NCBI RefSeq assembly: GCF_003584165.1
Contig: NZ_QXFJ01000023.1
Coordinates: 310,001 to 374,000, forward strand
Length of the DNA: 64,000 nt
Reading direction: 5' to 3'
Source of the DNA: Flagellimonas aequoris
Lineage (GTDB): Bacteria; Bacteroidota; Bacteroidia; Flavobacteriales; Flavobacteriaceae
Numbering within the stretch: position 1 is the first letter of the stretch; every line of letters starts with the position of its first letter. The notes under the pieces are model-generated. The model had not been told where the DNA came from, did no database searches, and saw nothing but the letters and a program-made list of their open reading frames with translations. Made by a program: the position numbers and the translations under genes. Positions 40,914 through 49,775 of the stretch are shown one piece after another.

Positions 40914-40931
40914 TTGTTGCAACTACTTTTT
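40905..40931 (+). terminator. Rho-independent terminator overlapping the stop of the 29-aa gene
   Basis: AAAAAGTAGTTG / CAACTACTTTTT, 12-bp perfect stem, TTG loop, followed by CATTTT. The TAG stop codon is inside the left arm. Confidence 0.85.
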
Positions 40932-40947
40932 CATTTTACACGTAAAC

Positions 40948-40958
40948 GTTCTTTGACA
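40948..40958 (+). promoter_or_regulatory. boxA-like sequence upstream of the RNase E/G gene
   Basis: GTTCTTTGACA resembles the NusB/NusE boxA antitermination element of rRNA operons (TGCTCTTTAACA in E. coli). It lies 17 bp after the terminator and 110 bp before the RNase gene. Confidence 0.4.
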
Positions 40959-40982
40959 TAGAGATTCAAGAAGCGAATTTCA

Positions 40983-41050
40983 GTCGGTCCGAAAAATGAC
41001 CGACACCATATATTGTTTAATCATTTGTCCCACAATCTTCGATTGGGACG
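40983..41050 (+). promoter_or_regulatory. Two hairpins in the RNase E/G gene leader
   Basis: GTCGGT / ACCGAC (40983-40988 with 40999-41004) and GTCCC...GGGAC (41028-41049 region, with an inner AATC/GATT helix). E. coli rne is autoregulated through structures in its leader; a similar arrangement here is inference. Confidence 0.5.
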
Positions 41051-41067
41051 AATAAAAATCGATTCAG

Positions 41068-42621
41068 GTGAATAGAGAATTAATTGTTAGATCTACTCCC
41101 GAAGCAGTCGATTTTGCCTTACTAAAGGATGGAAAACTAATAGAATTCCACAAAGAAGAGGATAACAACAACTTTTCCGTAGGGGATATCTTCCTAGCCA
41201 AGATAAGAAAACCCGTTACAGGCCTAAATGCGGCATTCGTCAATGTAGGTTATGAAAAAGATGCGTTCCTGCACTATCATGACCTTGGTCCGCAGTTGTC
41301 CTCCATGTTGAAATTCATCAAAAGAGTCAGGACAGGGAAGTTAAAGGACTATACCCTCAAAGATTTTCCATTTGAAAAAGACATTGACAAGAATGGCAGC
41401 ATCAACGATGTGATCAAGGCCAATCAGTCATTATTGGTACAAATTGTAAAAGAACCCATATCCACCAAGGGCCCTAGGATAAGCTCCGAGCTATCCATTG
41501 CAGGCCGTTACTTGGTCATGGTCCCGTTTTCCGATCGGGTCTCGGTATCACAAAAAATAGCGAGCAAGGAAGAAAAGGACCGCTTGATCAGACTCGTGAA
41601 GAGTATCAAGCCCAAGGGATTTGGTGTCATTATCCGTACCGTTGCAGAAGGCAAAAAGGTTGCAGAACTGGACAAAGATCTTCAGAACCTGTTATCCAAA
41701 TGGATAGCAATGTGCAAGAAATTGCAGCGAGCGCCCCATCCATCCAAAGTGTTGGTGGAACTTAACAGGGCCTCATCCATCCTTCGGGATGTCTTCAACG
41801 ATTCCTTTACCGGAATATATGTTGACGACGAAACACTTTACAATCAGATCAAAGATTATGTGCATGAAATTGCACCCGAAAAAGAATCCATTGTAAAGCA
41901 ATACACGGGTCCGGCCCCCATTTTTGAAAAGTTCGGGATCGAACGTCAGATCAAAACCTCATTCGGACGCACGGCATCCATGAGCCGCGGGGCATACCTT
42001 GTTATAGAGCATACCGAAGCCCTGCACGTAATCGACGTGAACAGTGGAAACCGCTCCAACAAGGCAAAGAACCAAGAAGACACCGCTTTGGAAGTAAACC
42101 TATTGGCCGCCTCAGAAATTGCAAGGCAGTTGCGTTTGCGCGATATGGGCGGAATCATCGTCATCGATTTTATCGATATGACCAAAGGAGATCACAGAAG
42201 AAAACTGTTCGATCACCTTAGGGAAGAAATGAAGGACGATAGGGCAAAACACAAGATTTTGCCCCCCAGTAAATTTGGCCTTGTCCAGATTACAAGGCAG
42301 CGGGTACGTCCCGAAATGAACATCAAGACCAGTGAGGAAAATCCGAACGTAGCGGGTGCCGAAGTGGAAGCGCCCATTGTCTTGATCGATAAAATCCAGT
42401 CAGATCTGGAGAGGATCATCAAAGGTGAGAAAAAGCCGGACGGCATTGTATTGAACATACACCCGTTCATAGCCGCTTACCTTACCAAAGGTTTTCCTTC
42501 CATACGTTCCAAATGGTTCAAGACCTATAAAAAATGGATCAAGATCCAGCCAAGGGATGCATACCAGTATCTGGAATATCGTTTTAAAGACAAAGACGGT
42601 AAAACAATCAATATACCTTAA
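41068..42621 (+). CDS. rng: Ribonuclease E/G family endoribonuclease
   Basis: 517 aa. S1 domain (residues 33-130: VGDIFLAKIRKPVTGLNAAFVN), RNase H-like/5'-sensor region, catalytic Asp in IDVNSGN and IVIDFIDM, TVxxGRGxSR-type region, and a C-terminal RNase G-type end. The scaffold arm of E. coli RNase E is absent, so it is closest in shape to RNase G. GTG start at 41068, no ATG in frame nearby. It follows hup and the 29-aa gene. Confidence 0.93.
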   Translation: MNRELIVRSTPEAVDFALLKDGKLIEFHKEEDNNNFSVGDIFLAKIRKPVTGLNAAFVNVGYEKDAFLHYHDLGPQLSSMLKFIKRVRTGKLKDYTLKDFPFEKDIDKNGSINDVIKANQSLLVQIVKEPISTKGPRISSELSIAGRYLVMVPFSDRVSVSQKIASKEEKDRLIRLVKSIKPKGFGVIIRTVAEGKKVAELDKDLQNLLSKWIAMCKKLQRAPHPSKVLVELNRASSILRDVFNDSFTGIYVDDETLYNQIKDYVHEIAPEKESIVKQYTGPAPIFEKFGIERQIKTSFGRTASMSRGAYLVIEHTEALHVIDVNSGNRSNKAKNQEDTALEVNLLAASEIARQLRLRDMGGIIVIDFIDMTKGDHRRKLFDHLREEMKDDRAKHKILPPSKFGLVQITRQRVRPEMNIKTSEENPNVAGAEVEAPIVLIDKIQSDLERIIKGEKKPDGIVLNIHPFIAAYLTKGFPSIRSKWFKTYKKWIKIQPRDAYQYLEYRFKDKDGKTINIP

Positions 42622-42625
42622 TAAA

Positions 42626-42650
42626 AAAGCGGTCCAAAATGGACCGCTTT
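42626..42650 (+). terminator. Rho-independent terminator after the RNase E/G gene
   Basis: AAAGCGGTCC / GGACCGCTTT, AAAAT loop, followed by TTTTG. Confidence 0.92.
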
Positions 42651-42688
42651 TTTTGTTTAAAAGGGTTTCGTCACAAAATGCTACTTTT

Positions 42689-45088
42689 ATGCATTCACCA
42701 ATGCAAGGCACACCATTGAGACCAATTTTATTACTGACATCCATTTTCCTTATTGCGGCCTGCTCCAAACAAACAGTACAGCCCATATCAAGGTTATTGC
42801 AAGATTCCGATTCCATCCAGGGGAAACTATCCTATCTGGAATCCCCTTTTGTAACTGCCGGGGACCGCATCTATATGGTCGGCCATCAAGATGGGAGCTT
42901 CCCTCCTTTGGGATGGCACATCAAGGGTGAAATGGGAGGAATCTGGGACCATCCCATCAAGCTTATGGATGGGTTTGATGCCGAAATGATTATCAACGGT
43001 CATGTGATGCCCTTCAACAAGGCATCCGAGTTCGTAAACTATCCCTTTGCGAACAAACACCGGTTTGAATTCGACGAAGAAGATATTTCGGTAGAACGTA
43101 TTCAGTTTGTTCCCGATGGAAAACAAGGCGTTTTTGTTCAATATGTAATCCATAACAACTCAAAAGAAACCAAAACAGGGAAATTCCAATTTAATGGCCA
43201 AACCGATTTAAGACCCACTTGGCTTGGAGAACGAACCAACATGATTGATGGCAAGGACGAAGCCACCTTCGATGGAAAGAAATGGGTAGTAAAGGATGTA
43301 TCCAATCCATGGTTCAGCATTTTTGGGTCTGAACAAACCCCTGACTTGACCTTGACCCATGAGAATCCAAATGCTGCTAACGGGGTTTCCAATACCTTGA
43401 TCTACGAGATTGAACTTCCTGCCGAGTCAAATTTTATATTGAATTTTACCATCGCAGGATCGTATACTTCCTTGGAAGATGCTAAGAAAAACTATACTTC
43501 AATCCAAAATAATTTTTATTCCCTGGCCCAAGAAAAGAAGGAAAGATATTCCGAATTGGCCAGCAAAACCAAGCTTACCATTCCGGATAAAGACTTGGAG
43601 CAAGCCTTTACATGGCTTAAGTACAATTGCGATTGGTTGGTGCGTACAATACCAGAAATCGGAACGGGTATTGGAGCCGGACTGCCTGATTATCCTTGGT
43701 GGTTTGGTGTGGACAGCGAATATGCCCTAAAAGGATATATGGCCATAGGCCGTGAGGATATTGTGGAAAAGACCATCCAACTTTTGGATAGTGTTTCCAT
43801 GGTCCTCAATGGCAATGGTCGGATCCTTCATGAAATGTCTACCAATGGGGCCGTATTTAATGAAGGAAATATCAACGAAACTCCCCAGTTTGCCTCTTTG
43901 ATATGGGAAATCTATAGCTGGAACGGAGACAAAGAATTCCTGAAAAGGTATTTCCCCACGGTACAAAAAGGACTGGATTGGCTATTGGCTGAAAATGATG
44001 GGAACCAAAATCTTTTCCCCGATGGTTTTGGGATGATGGAAATACACGGTCTCAACAGTGAAATGATCGATGTGGCTTCCTATACCCAAAAAGCCTTTGC
44101 CGATGCTGCGCAAATGGCCTCCGAATTGGAACAACCGGAATTGGCCAAGAAATATCAAGCATTAGCGGACACCTTGAAACAAAAAATCAACGATGAATTC
44201 TGGTCGGACCCATTTGGGTCCTATGCTGATTTTATTGGAACGGACGAACAAGCCATCCATTTAATAGAAAATGCCATAATAAGGGCTGATACCTTGAACA
44301 AACCATGGGCCGTGAAGGAACTACAAGCGACCAAACAGCAGATTCTCGATCATCCATCAAACCAACCAAGGCCCTTTGTGCTCTATCATAATTGGGTGGT
44401 GAACACTCCAATGGAGATGGGCATCGCCGATTCCTCCAAAGCCTTCACAGCATTGGACAATGCCAAGAAATTTACAAATCCCTTCGGGATGTTCGTCACG
44501 GGGATTGATCGGGATGAATCCGCAGGAAAGGACATGGGCTCCTTTAAAGGTAGTAAAGTATTCTCTTATACAGGTGCCGTGATGACACTGCCCACAGGCG
44601 TTCAAGCAGTTGCCGAGAACAATTATGGGCGACCTGATGAAGCCCTGGATTATCTGAAGCGGATGACCCGCACCTTCAGCTATGCCATACCCGGAAGCAT
44701 TTATGAAGTTTCACCAGATTATGGGATGGTGACCCAGGCATGGAACATTTATGCCTTTGCCTTTCCCATTGTTCGGCAATTTTTTGGCATTCAACCCATG
44801 GCGCAACACAAGACGGTCAAAATCAAACCTCAAATGCCAAGCTCTTGGGGCCATGCATCCTTGGAAAATGTAAAAATCGGGGACAATGAAATTTCCATTT
44901 GGTACGAAAACAAGGATGGCAACCTTCAAATGAAGGTAGAGCAAACTAATCCCAATTGGTCAGTTATTGTAGAGTTGCCGCAAGATGATTATCAAATTGT
45001 GCAAGGTGAAGCCCAGATTACCTCATCAGGAAACCGAACCATTTTTACTGGAAAGGGCACATCCCTAGAGATATCAAAAAAACAATAG
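42689..45088 (+). CDS. Lipoprotein (alpha/alpha)6 glycosidase, amylo-1,6-glucosidase-like
   Basis: 799 aa from the ATG at 42689 (an ATG at 42701 also gives the signal peptide; the frame's upstream part overlaps the RNase gene and terminator and is not used). Signal ends in lipobox IAAC. A beta-sandwich domain of about 280 residues is followed by a six-hairpin barrel (YNCDWLVRTIPEIGTGIGAG, YPWWFGVDSEYALKGYMAIG, HEMSTNGAVFNEGN, GMMEIHGLNSEMID) and a C-terminal beta domain (HKTVKIKPQMPSSWGHAS). Similar to glycogen-debranching/GH63/GH15-like enzymes. Substrate unknown. Exported to the periplasm or cell surface. Confidence 0.86.
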   Translation: MHSPMQGTPLRPILLLTSIFLIAACSKQTVQPISRLLQDSDSIQGKLSYLESPFVTAGDRIYMVGHQDGSFPPLGWHIKGEMGGIWDHPIKLMDGFDAEMIINGHVMPFNKASEFVNYPFANKHRFEFDEEDISVERIQFVPDGKQGVFVQYVIHNNSKETKTGKFQFNGQTDLRPTWLGERTNMIDGKDEATFDGKKWVVKDVSNPWFSIFGSEQTPDLTLTHENPNAANGVSNTLIYEIELPAESNFILNFTIAGSYTSLEDAKKNYTSIQNNFYSLAQEKKERYSELASKTKLTIPDKDLEQAFTWLKYNCDWLVRTIPEIGTGIGAGLPDYPWWFGVDSEYALKGYMAIGREDIVEKTIQLLDSVSMVLNGNGRILHEMSTNGAVFNEGNINETPQFASLIWEIYSWNGDKEFLKRYFPTVQKGLDWLLAENDGNQNLFPDGFGMMEIHGLNSEMIDVASYTQKAFADAAQMASELEQPELAKKYQALADTLKQKINDEFWSDPFGSYADFIGTDEQAIHLIENAIIRADTLNKPWAVKELQATKQQILDHPSNQPRPFVLYHNWVVNTPMEMGIADSSKAFTALDNAKKFTNPFGMFVTGIDRDESAGKDMGSFKGSKVFSYTGAVMTLPTGVQAVAENNYGRPDEALDYLKRMTRTFSYAIPGSIYEVSPDYGMVTQAWNIYAFAFPIVRQFFGIQPMAQHKTVKIKPQMPSSWGHASLENVKIGDNEISIWYENKDGNLQMKVEQTNPNWSVIVELPQDDYQIVQGEAQITSSGNRTIFTGKGTSLEISKKQ

Positions 45089-45090
45089 GA

Positions 45091-45573
45091 ATGCCGAACC
45101 ATTTTCCCAAAAAATCATTTGTTTCGGTTACGGAGGCCACCAAAAAAATGGAACATTACTGCGCCTACCAAGAGCGTTGCCATTATGAAGTAGTGGAGAA
45201 ACTCAAGGGGATGAACATGATTCCCGAAGCCATTGACAAAATTGTGGGACACCTCATCCAGGAGAACTATTTGAACGAGGAACGTTTTGCCAAGAGTTAT
45301 GCCCGTGGAAAATTCAATATTAAAAAATGGGGTAGGAACCGAATTGTACGAGAACTTCAGTTACGACAAATCTCCGCTTTCAACATCAAAAGCGCCCTAA
45401 AAGAAATCAATGATGGGGATTATCTCGACACCTTGGAAGAACTCGCCCAAAAACGATTGGATCAGATCAGGGAAACCAACATCCAAAAAAGAAAGAAAAA
45501 ATTAGCCGATTATCTGTTGTACCGTGGCTGGGAAAGTCATTTGGTTTTTGAAAAAGTTAACGAGTTGATTTAA
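45091..45573 (+). CDS. recX: Regulatory protein RecX
   Basis: 160 aa, three-helix-repeat RecX fold: AYQERCHYEVVEKLKGM, IPEAIDKIVGHLIQENYLNEER, KFNIKKWGRNRIVRELQLRQ and YLLYRGWESHLVFE. RecX limits RecA filament growth. Starts 2 bp after the glycosidase stop, so it is translated from the same transcript, though recA is not in the window. Confidence 0.94.
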   Translation: MPNHFPKKSFVSVTEATKKMEHYCAYQERCHYEVVEKLKGMNMIPEAIDKIVGHLIQENYLNEERFAKSYARGKFNIKKWGRNRIVRELQLRQISAFNIKSALKEINDGDYLDTLEELAQKRLDQIRETNIQKRKKKLADYLLYRGWESHLVFEKVNELI

Positions 45574-45575
45574 CC

Positions 45576-46451
45576 CTAGTTCCACTTTTGGGTCATCAGC
45601 CTTTGGGTACGTAAAAGGGCCTGTTCATTTTTCCAATCGATCCATTGCTGGCCTTTCATCTTGCGCATCAAGCTATCAAAATGGCGCATCACGAAAATAT
45701 TATACACTGCCCTACTTAAGTTTTTGGGTTTTTTGGCAATGGAACGTAAACTCATGGAAAATCCTGGGGTCACATACTTCATGTAGTGCCAGTACCCTTC
45801 CGGTATGTACAGCACATTTCCATGCTCCAAGTCCGCAATATGGCCTTTGGCATGTTGCAGTGCCGGCCATTTGTCCAGATCAGGATTGTCAAAATCGATA
45901 TCTTCCCTGGTAATCAAGGAATGTGGCACCTTGTAGAGATATTTGGTTTCTTCCTGTGAAAAAAGGATACATTGCTTTTTTCCTTCAAAATGAAAATGGA
46001 AAATATTGGCCAAATCAATATCGTAATGCATGAAGGTATAGGAATCTTCCCCGCCAAAGAACAGCATGGGCAAGCCTTTCATCAATTTCAATCCAAAATC
46101 GGGATAGGTAAAATCCTTTTGAAGTTCTGGAACCTCTTTAAGAACATTCCAGAGAAAAATACGGTATCTCGTTGGGCCGCTTTTCAACAAATCCACGTAA
46201 TCCGACATCTTCATTCTGGCATGGGGCTCGTTAAAACCTTCATCATGTTTTACTGGCCGATCATCGTAAAGGGGTACTTCCTTATCGCCAGCTACCTGTT
46301 TCATATACTCCAGGTTCCATTTGGAATAGGCTGGCCAATCCTCAATAAACCTTTCGATCACAACAGGTTTTTGGGGCTTGAAATAGTTTTGGATAAATTC
46401 CCTTTTCGAAAGGGTCTTTTCCCTAGGTATCTGTTCAAGGTTCAGCTTCAA
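45576..46451 (-). CDS. JmjC/cupin-like 2-oxoglutarate-dependent dioxygenase
   Basis: 291 aa. KPVVIERFIEDWPAYSKWNL and PRYIPEGYWHY-type blocks of the cupin_8 family, with Fe ligands in FMHYDID (HxD) and YIPEGYWHYMKYV (distal His). FSQEETKYLYKVPHS contains the 2OG-binding Lys/Tyr region. Start is the TTG at 46451: the only in-frame start after a TAA, and it gives the conserved N-terminus KLNLEQIPR. Substrate unknown; family members hydroxylate proteins or tRNA. It is convergent with recX. Confidence 0.88.
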   Translation of the reverse strand: MKLNLEQIPREKTLSKREFIQNYFKPQKPVVIERFIEDWPAYSKWNLEYMKQVAGDKEVPLYDDRPVKHDEGFNEPHARMKMSDYVDLLKSGPTRYRIFLWNVLKEVPELQKDFTYPDFGLKLMKGLPMLFFGGEDSYTFMHYDIDLANIFHFHFEGKKQCILFSQEETKYLYKVPHSLITREDIDFDNPDLDKWPALQHAKGHIADLEHGNVLYIPEGYWHYMKYVTPGFSMSLRSIAKKPKNLSRAVYNIFVMRHFDSLMRKMKGQQWIDWKNEQALLRTQRLMTQKWN

Positions 46452-46510
46452 GATTTCAAGGAATTATGAACCGCTAAATTACTAAAACGTTTTGAAATGG
46501 TTAACTCGCC

Positions 46511-47608
46511 TCAACTTTTGGAAACAACCCCTTTTTCCTTGGCCAATTCGTTCCTTTCGATGGTATGGCCTGGTCTCGACCATTTTGGTTTTTCTCCCAA
46601 GGATGCAAATTGGGAATCGGCAGCTTCCACAGTTTGTGGTTGTGAAATCTTGATAAAGGGCTTTTGGGGTGTCAATCCCAATTGTTTGAACATTTCCATA
46701 TCCTCATTCACATCAGGATTGGGCGTGGTCAACAATTTATCCCCAGCAAAAATGGAATTGGCACCGGCAAAAAAGCAAAGGGCCTGTCCTTCCCTGGTCA
46801 TTTCCGTTCTTCCTGCAGATAGGCGTACTTGGGTTTCCGGCATTACGATTCGGGTTGTAGCCACCATTCGTATCATTTCCCAGATTTCTACAGGTTTTTG
46901 GTCTTCCATTGGAGTACCTTCCACAGCTACCAGTGCATTGATGGGAACCGATTCAGGTTGTGGGTTCAAGGTGGAAAGGGCCACCAGCATACCGGCACGA
47001 TCCTCCTCACTTTCGCCCATACCGATAATACCACCACTACAGACCGTGACATTGGTCTTACGCACATTTTCGATGGTCTGCAAACGGTCTTCGTACCCAC
47101 GGGTAGAGATTACTTCCGTATAATATTCCTCAGATGTGTCGAGATTGTGATTGTATGCATACAAGCCGGCTTCAGCCAAGCGTTTGGCCTGGTTTTCGGT
47201 AACCATACCCAAGGTACAGCAAACTTCCATATCCAACTTGTTGATGGTGCGTACCATCTCCAACACTTGATCAAATTCGGGACCGTCCTTTACATTTCGC
47301 CATGCGGCACCCATACAAACCCGTGAACTGCCTGAAGCCTTGGCACGCAAAGCTTGGGCTTTCACCTGTTGCACGGACATCAAATCGTTTCCTTCCACAT
47401 TGGTGTGGTAACGGGCCGCTTGCGGGCAGTACCCACAATCTTCTGGGCAACCACCTGTTTTAATGGAAAGCAGGGTGGAAACCTGCACGGTGTTGGGGTC
47501 GTGATGTTGCCTGTGGATGGTAGCCGCTTCGTACAGCAACTCCATCAAAGGCTTATTATATATGTCAAGGATTTCTTCCTTGGTCCAGTCGTGTCTTGTC
47601 TGATTCAT
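46511..47608 (-). CDS. bioB: Biotin synthase
   Basis: 365 aa radical-SAM enzyme turning dethiobiotin into biotin. CPEDCGYCPQ holds the [4Fe-4S] cysteines (CxxxCxxC). Further blocks are RVCMGAAWRNVKDG, YNHNLDTSEEYY, ICSGGIIGMGE-like TVCSGGIIGMGESEEDR, and SAGRTEM with its [2Fe-2S] Arg, plus ANSIFAGDKLLTT. It stands apart from the other bio genes, separated by the flotillin pair. A terminator separates it from those upstream genes. Confidence 0.97.
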   Translation of the reverse strand: MNQTRHDWTKEEILDIYNKPLMELLYEAATIHRQHHDPNTVQVSTLLSIKTGGCPEDCGYCPQAARYHTNVEGNDLMSVQQVKAQALRAKASGSSRVCMGAAWRNVKDGPEFDQVLEMVRTINKLDMEVCCTLGMVTENQAKRLAEAGLYAYNHNLDTSEEYYTEVISTRGYEDRLQTIENVRKTNVTVCSGGIIGMGESEEDRAGMLVALSTLNPQPESVPINALVAVEGTPMEDQKPVEIWEMIRMVATTRIVMPETQVRLSAGRTEMTREGQALCFFAGANSIFAGDKLLTTPNPDVNEDMEMFKQLGLTPQKPFIKISQPQTVEAADSQFASLGEKPKWSRPGHTIERNELAKEKGVVSKS

Positions 47609-47634
47609 GAATCAAAAATAGTCTATAGAACAGA

Positions 47635-47660
47635 AAAACCGAAGGTTGACCTTCGGTTTT
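47635..47660 (-). terminator. Rho-independent terminator after the flotillin gene
   Basis: AAAACCGAAGG / CCTTCGGTTTT, TTGA loop. The minus strand continues TCTGTTCT. Confidence 0.85.
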
Positions 47661-47686
47661 CTTTCTTTTCCATTGTTAAATTCCGA

Positions 47687-49126
47687 CTATTCCTCTTTGT
47701 TATCTTCGGATTCCTTGGAAGGTTTTGTCGGTTTTTTATCGCTTTCGATGGCCTTCACATCCTTGCCTTTCAAATATTCTGGAAGATCCATTCCTGCCAT
47801 GTTGAACATCTCTTGCAAAGGAGGAACCGACTTGTACATTCCCGAAATAAAATTGGCAGTGGAATTCTTGCCGTCTTCAGATTTGGTGCCAGAATCCCAA
47901 ACAGTGACCTTATCGATCTTGATGTTTTTGATGGCCTCGGCTTGTTTTTCAACCAATTCCGGTAATTTATCCGCAATGAGCAACAACACGGCATCTTTCG
48001 GATTATTACCGGCAGCCTTCACGATCTTATCCAAACCTTCGGCCTGCTTGGTCAATACCTCAAAAATACCCTTGGCCTCCGCTTGGGCCTTGAACAGGAT
48101 CGCATCCGCCTCACCCTTGGCTTTTCTACGGATCATTTCCGCTTCCGCCTCGGCCTCTATCTCCACTTTTTGCTTATCGATTTGGGCGGGAATCACAATA
48201 TCCGCCATTTGGGAACTACGCTCCCTTTCTGCCCTGGCGATCTCCGCATCACGCTCCGCGGAATAGGATTCTTCCAACGCCTTTGCAGCCTGTACTTTTT
48301 CAGAGGCAATAGCGGTTCTTTCAGCCTCAGCTTCCCGTTGACGACGTAGCGAATCTGAATTGGCAACATTAATTTTTGCCAAGTTTTCCCCTTCCACCGC
48401 TTTGGCATTGGCCGCCGCTACTTGGGAACGTTCGTCTTGCAGGGCATTGGCCTCACCAATGGCTCCATCCCTATTTTTCTCCGCTACCGATTTTCTGGCG
48501 GCGTTGATAGCGTGGGCGGCAGCTTCTTTACCCAAGGCTTCGATATAACCTGATTCATCAACAATATCGGTAATGTTCACGTTGATGAGTTTTAGACCCA
48601 CTTTCTTCAATTCCGACTCCACACTTTGTGAAATGTTGGTCAGGAACTTATCCCTATCGGCATTGATTTCCTCAATATCCATGGAGGCTACAACCAAACG
48701 CAACTGACCAAAAATGATTTCTTTGGCCAATTCCTGTACTTCCTTCAAACCAAGTCCCAAAAGTCGTTCTGCGGCATTCTGCATCACGCCAGGTTCCGTA
48801 GAAATACCAATGGTGAAACGTGACGGTACGTTCACCCGGATGTTCTGCCTACTCAAGGCATTGGTTAAATCAACTTCGATGGAAATTGGAGTCAAATCCA
48901 AGAATTCGTAATCCTGGATGACCGGCCAAACAAAGGCCGCCCCTCCATGGATACACTTTGCTGAATTTCCGGTTCCCACTTTACCATAAACCACCAAAAT
49001 CCGGTCCGATGGACATCTTTTATACCTCCGGATAAAAGAGATAATGATGATAAAGAAAAACAGTATGGCGAAACCAATGGCCAGTAATGTGGCCCCTCCG
49101 CCCATTTGTAATGGTAGTGTTAGCAT
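47687..49126 (-). CDS. Flotillin-like SPFH membrane protein
   Basis: 479 aa. N-terminal membrane segment (residues 14-34), SPFH/Band-7 domain (about 45-200: CPSDRILVVYGKVG, IRVNVPSRFTIGISTEPGVM), a long Ala/Glu/Lys/Arg coiled coil (about 210-380, with repeated EAEAEMIRRKAKGEADA) and a C-terminal oligomerisation region (VTVWDSGTK). This is the bacterial FloT/YuaG layout, a lipid-microdomain organiser. It is preceded by an NfeD-type gene 5 bp upstream, the usual yuaF-yuaG pair. Confidence 0.92.
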   Translation of the reverse strand: MLTLPLQMGGGATLLAIGFAILFFFIIIISFIRRYKRCPSDRILVVYGKVGTGNSAKCIHGGAAFVWPVIQDYEFLDLTPISIEVDLTNALSRQNIRVNVPSRFTIGISTEPGVMQNAAERLLGLGLKEVQELAKEIIFGQLRLVVASMDIEEINADRDKFLTNISQSVESELKKVGLKLINVNITDIVDESGYIEALGKEAAAHAINAARKSVAEKNRDGAIGEANALQDERSQVAAANAKAVEGENLAKINVANSDSLRRQREAEAERTAIASEKVQAAKALEESYSAERDAEIARAERERSSQMADIVIPAQIDKQKVEIEAEAEAEMIRRKAKGEADAILFKAQAEAKGIFEVLTKQAEGLDKIVKAAGNNPKDAVLLLIADKLPELVEKQAEAIKNIKIDKVTVWDSGTKSEDGKNSTANFISGMYKSVPPLQEMFNMAGMDLPEYLKGKDVKAIESDKKPTKPSKESEDNKEE

Positions 49127-49131
49127 GCTGA

Positions 49132-49707
49132 TTATTTATTTAAAAGATTAACGATCAAAATTCCGGTGTCGGTCACATCTTGGACCTTTACCACATTGCC
49201 CTGTACTAGGTCCTGACCTTCATCGGTAAGGGCCTGAAGTTCCCTTAAAGTACCCTGGACATTTACAGAAACCTTTCCAATCCGGCTACGGTTGGCTCCG
49301 ATGGTAAGGTACACTTCGCCTATTTGGTCCACTGCGTTTTTAAGGTTAAGGGTACCACTGCTCTGCAGCTTGGCCAAATAGTAGAACAGGGAGGCCATGG
49401 CCAACATCATCAGCAATCCACATACCACCGAGATAAAAACAGTAAGTCCGGTGGAAAGACCATTCTCCATGCAGGCAATCCCCGACCACCCAAAAATGGT
49501 AAAAAAGCCCATCAGGTTCTTAAGGGACAAAAACTGAAAATGAATTCCAGTATCCGCTTCAATATCGGTATCCACGTCGCCCATATCGTCCACATCGCCA
49601 CCAATAAGTGTCATGAAAACGAGCACCAATAATATGGCAGAACCTGCAATGGCAACAATCCAATAAACTTTCTCAAAAAGCGTCAGAGCCGCAAACCAAT
49701 TTTCCAT
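49132..49707 (-). CDS. NfeD/YuaF-like membrane protein
   Basis: 191 aa. Three to four transmembrane helices (about 13-33, 60-78, 85-110), an acidic stretch between the first two (GGDVDDMGDVDTDIEADTG) and a C-terminal OB-like beta domain (IGEVYLTIGANRSRIGKVSV, VKVQDVTDTGILIV). This matches YuaF-type NfeD proteins that partner with flotillins. Starts the two-gene operon; 5 bp separate it from the flotillin gene. Confidence 0.87.
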   Translation of the reverse strand: MENWFAALTLFEKVYWIVAIAGSAILLVLVFMTLIGGDVDDMGDVDTDIEADTGIHFQFLSLKNLMGFFTIFGWSGIACMENGLSTGLTVFISVVCGLLMMLAMASLFYYLAKLQSSGTLNLKNAVDQIGEVYLTIGANRSRIGKVSVNVQGTLRELQALTDEGQDLVQGNVVKVQDVTDTGILIVNLLNK

Positions 49708-49775
49708 GGCAACAAAATTTAAAGTTGGTACTAGATGTTAAGATAAGACTTTGAGCGGATAATTAGTGCCCAAAG

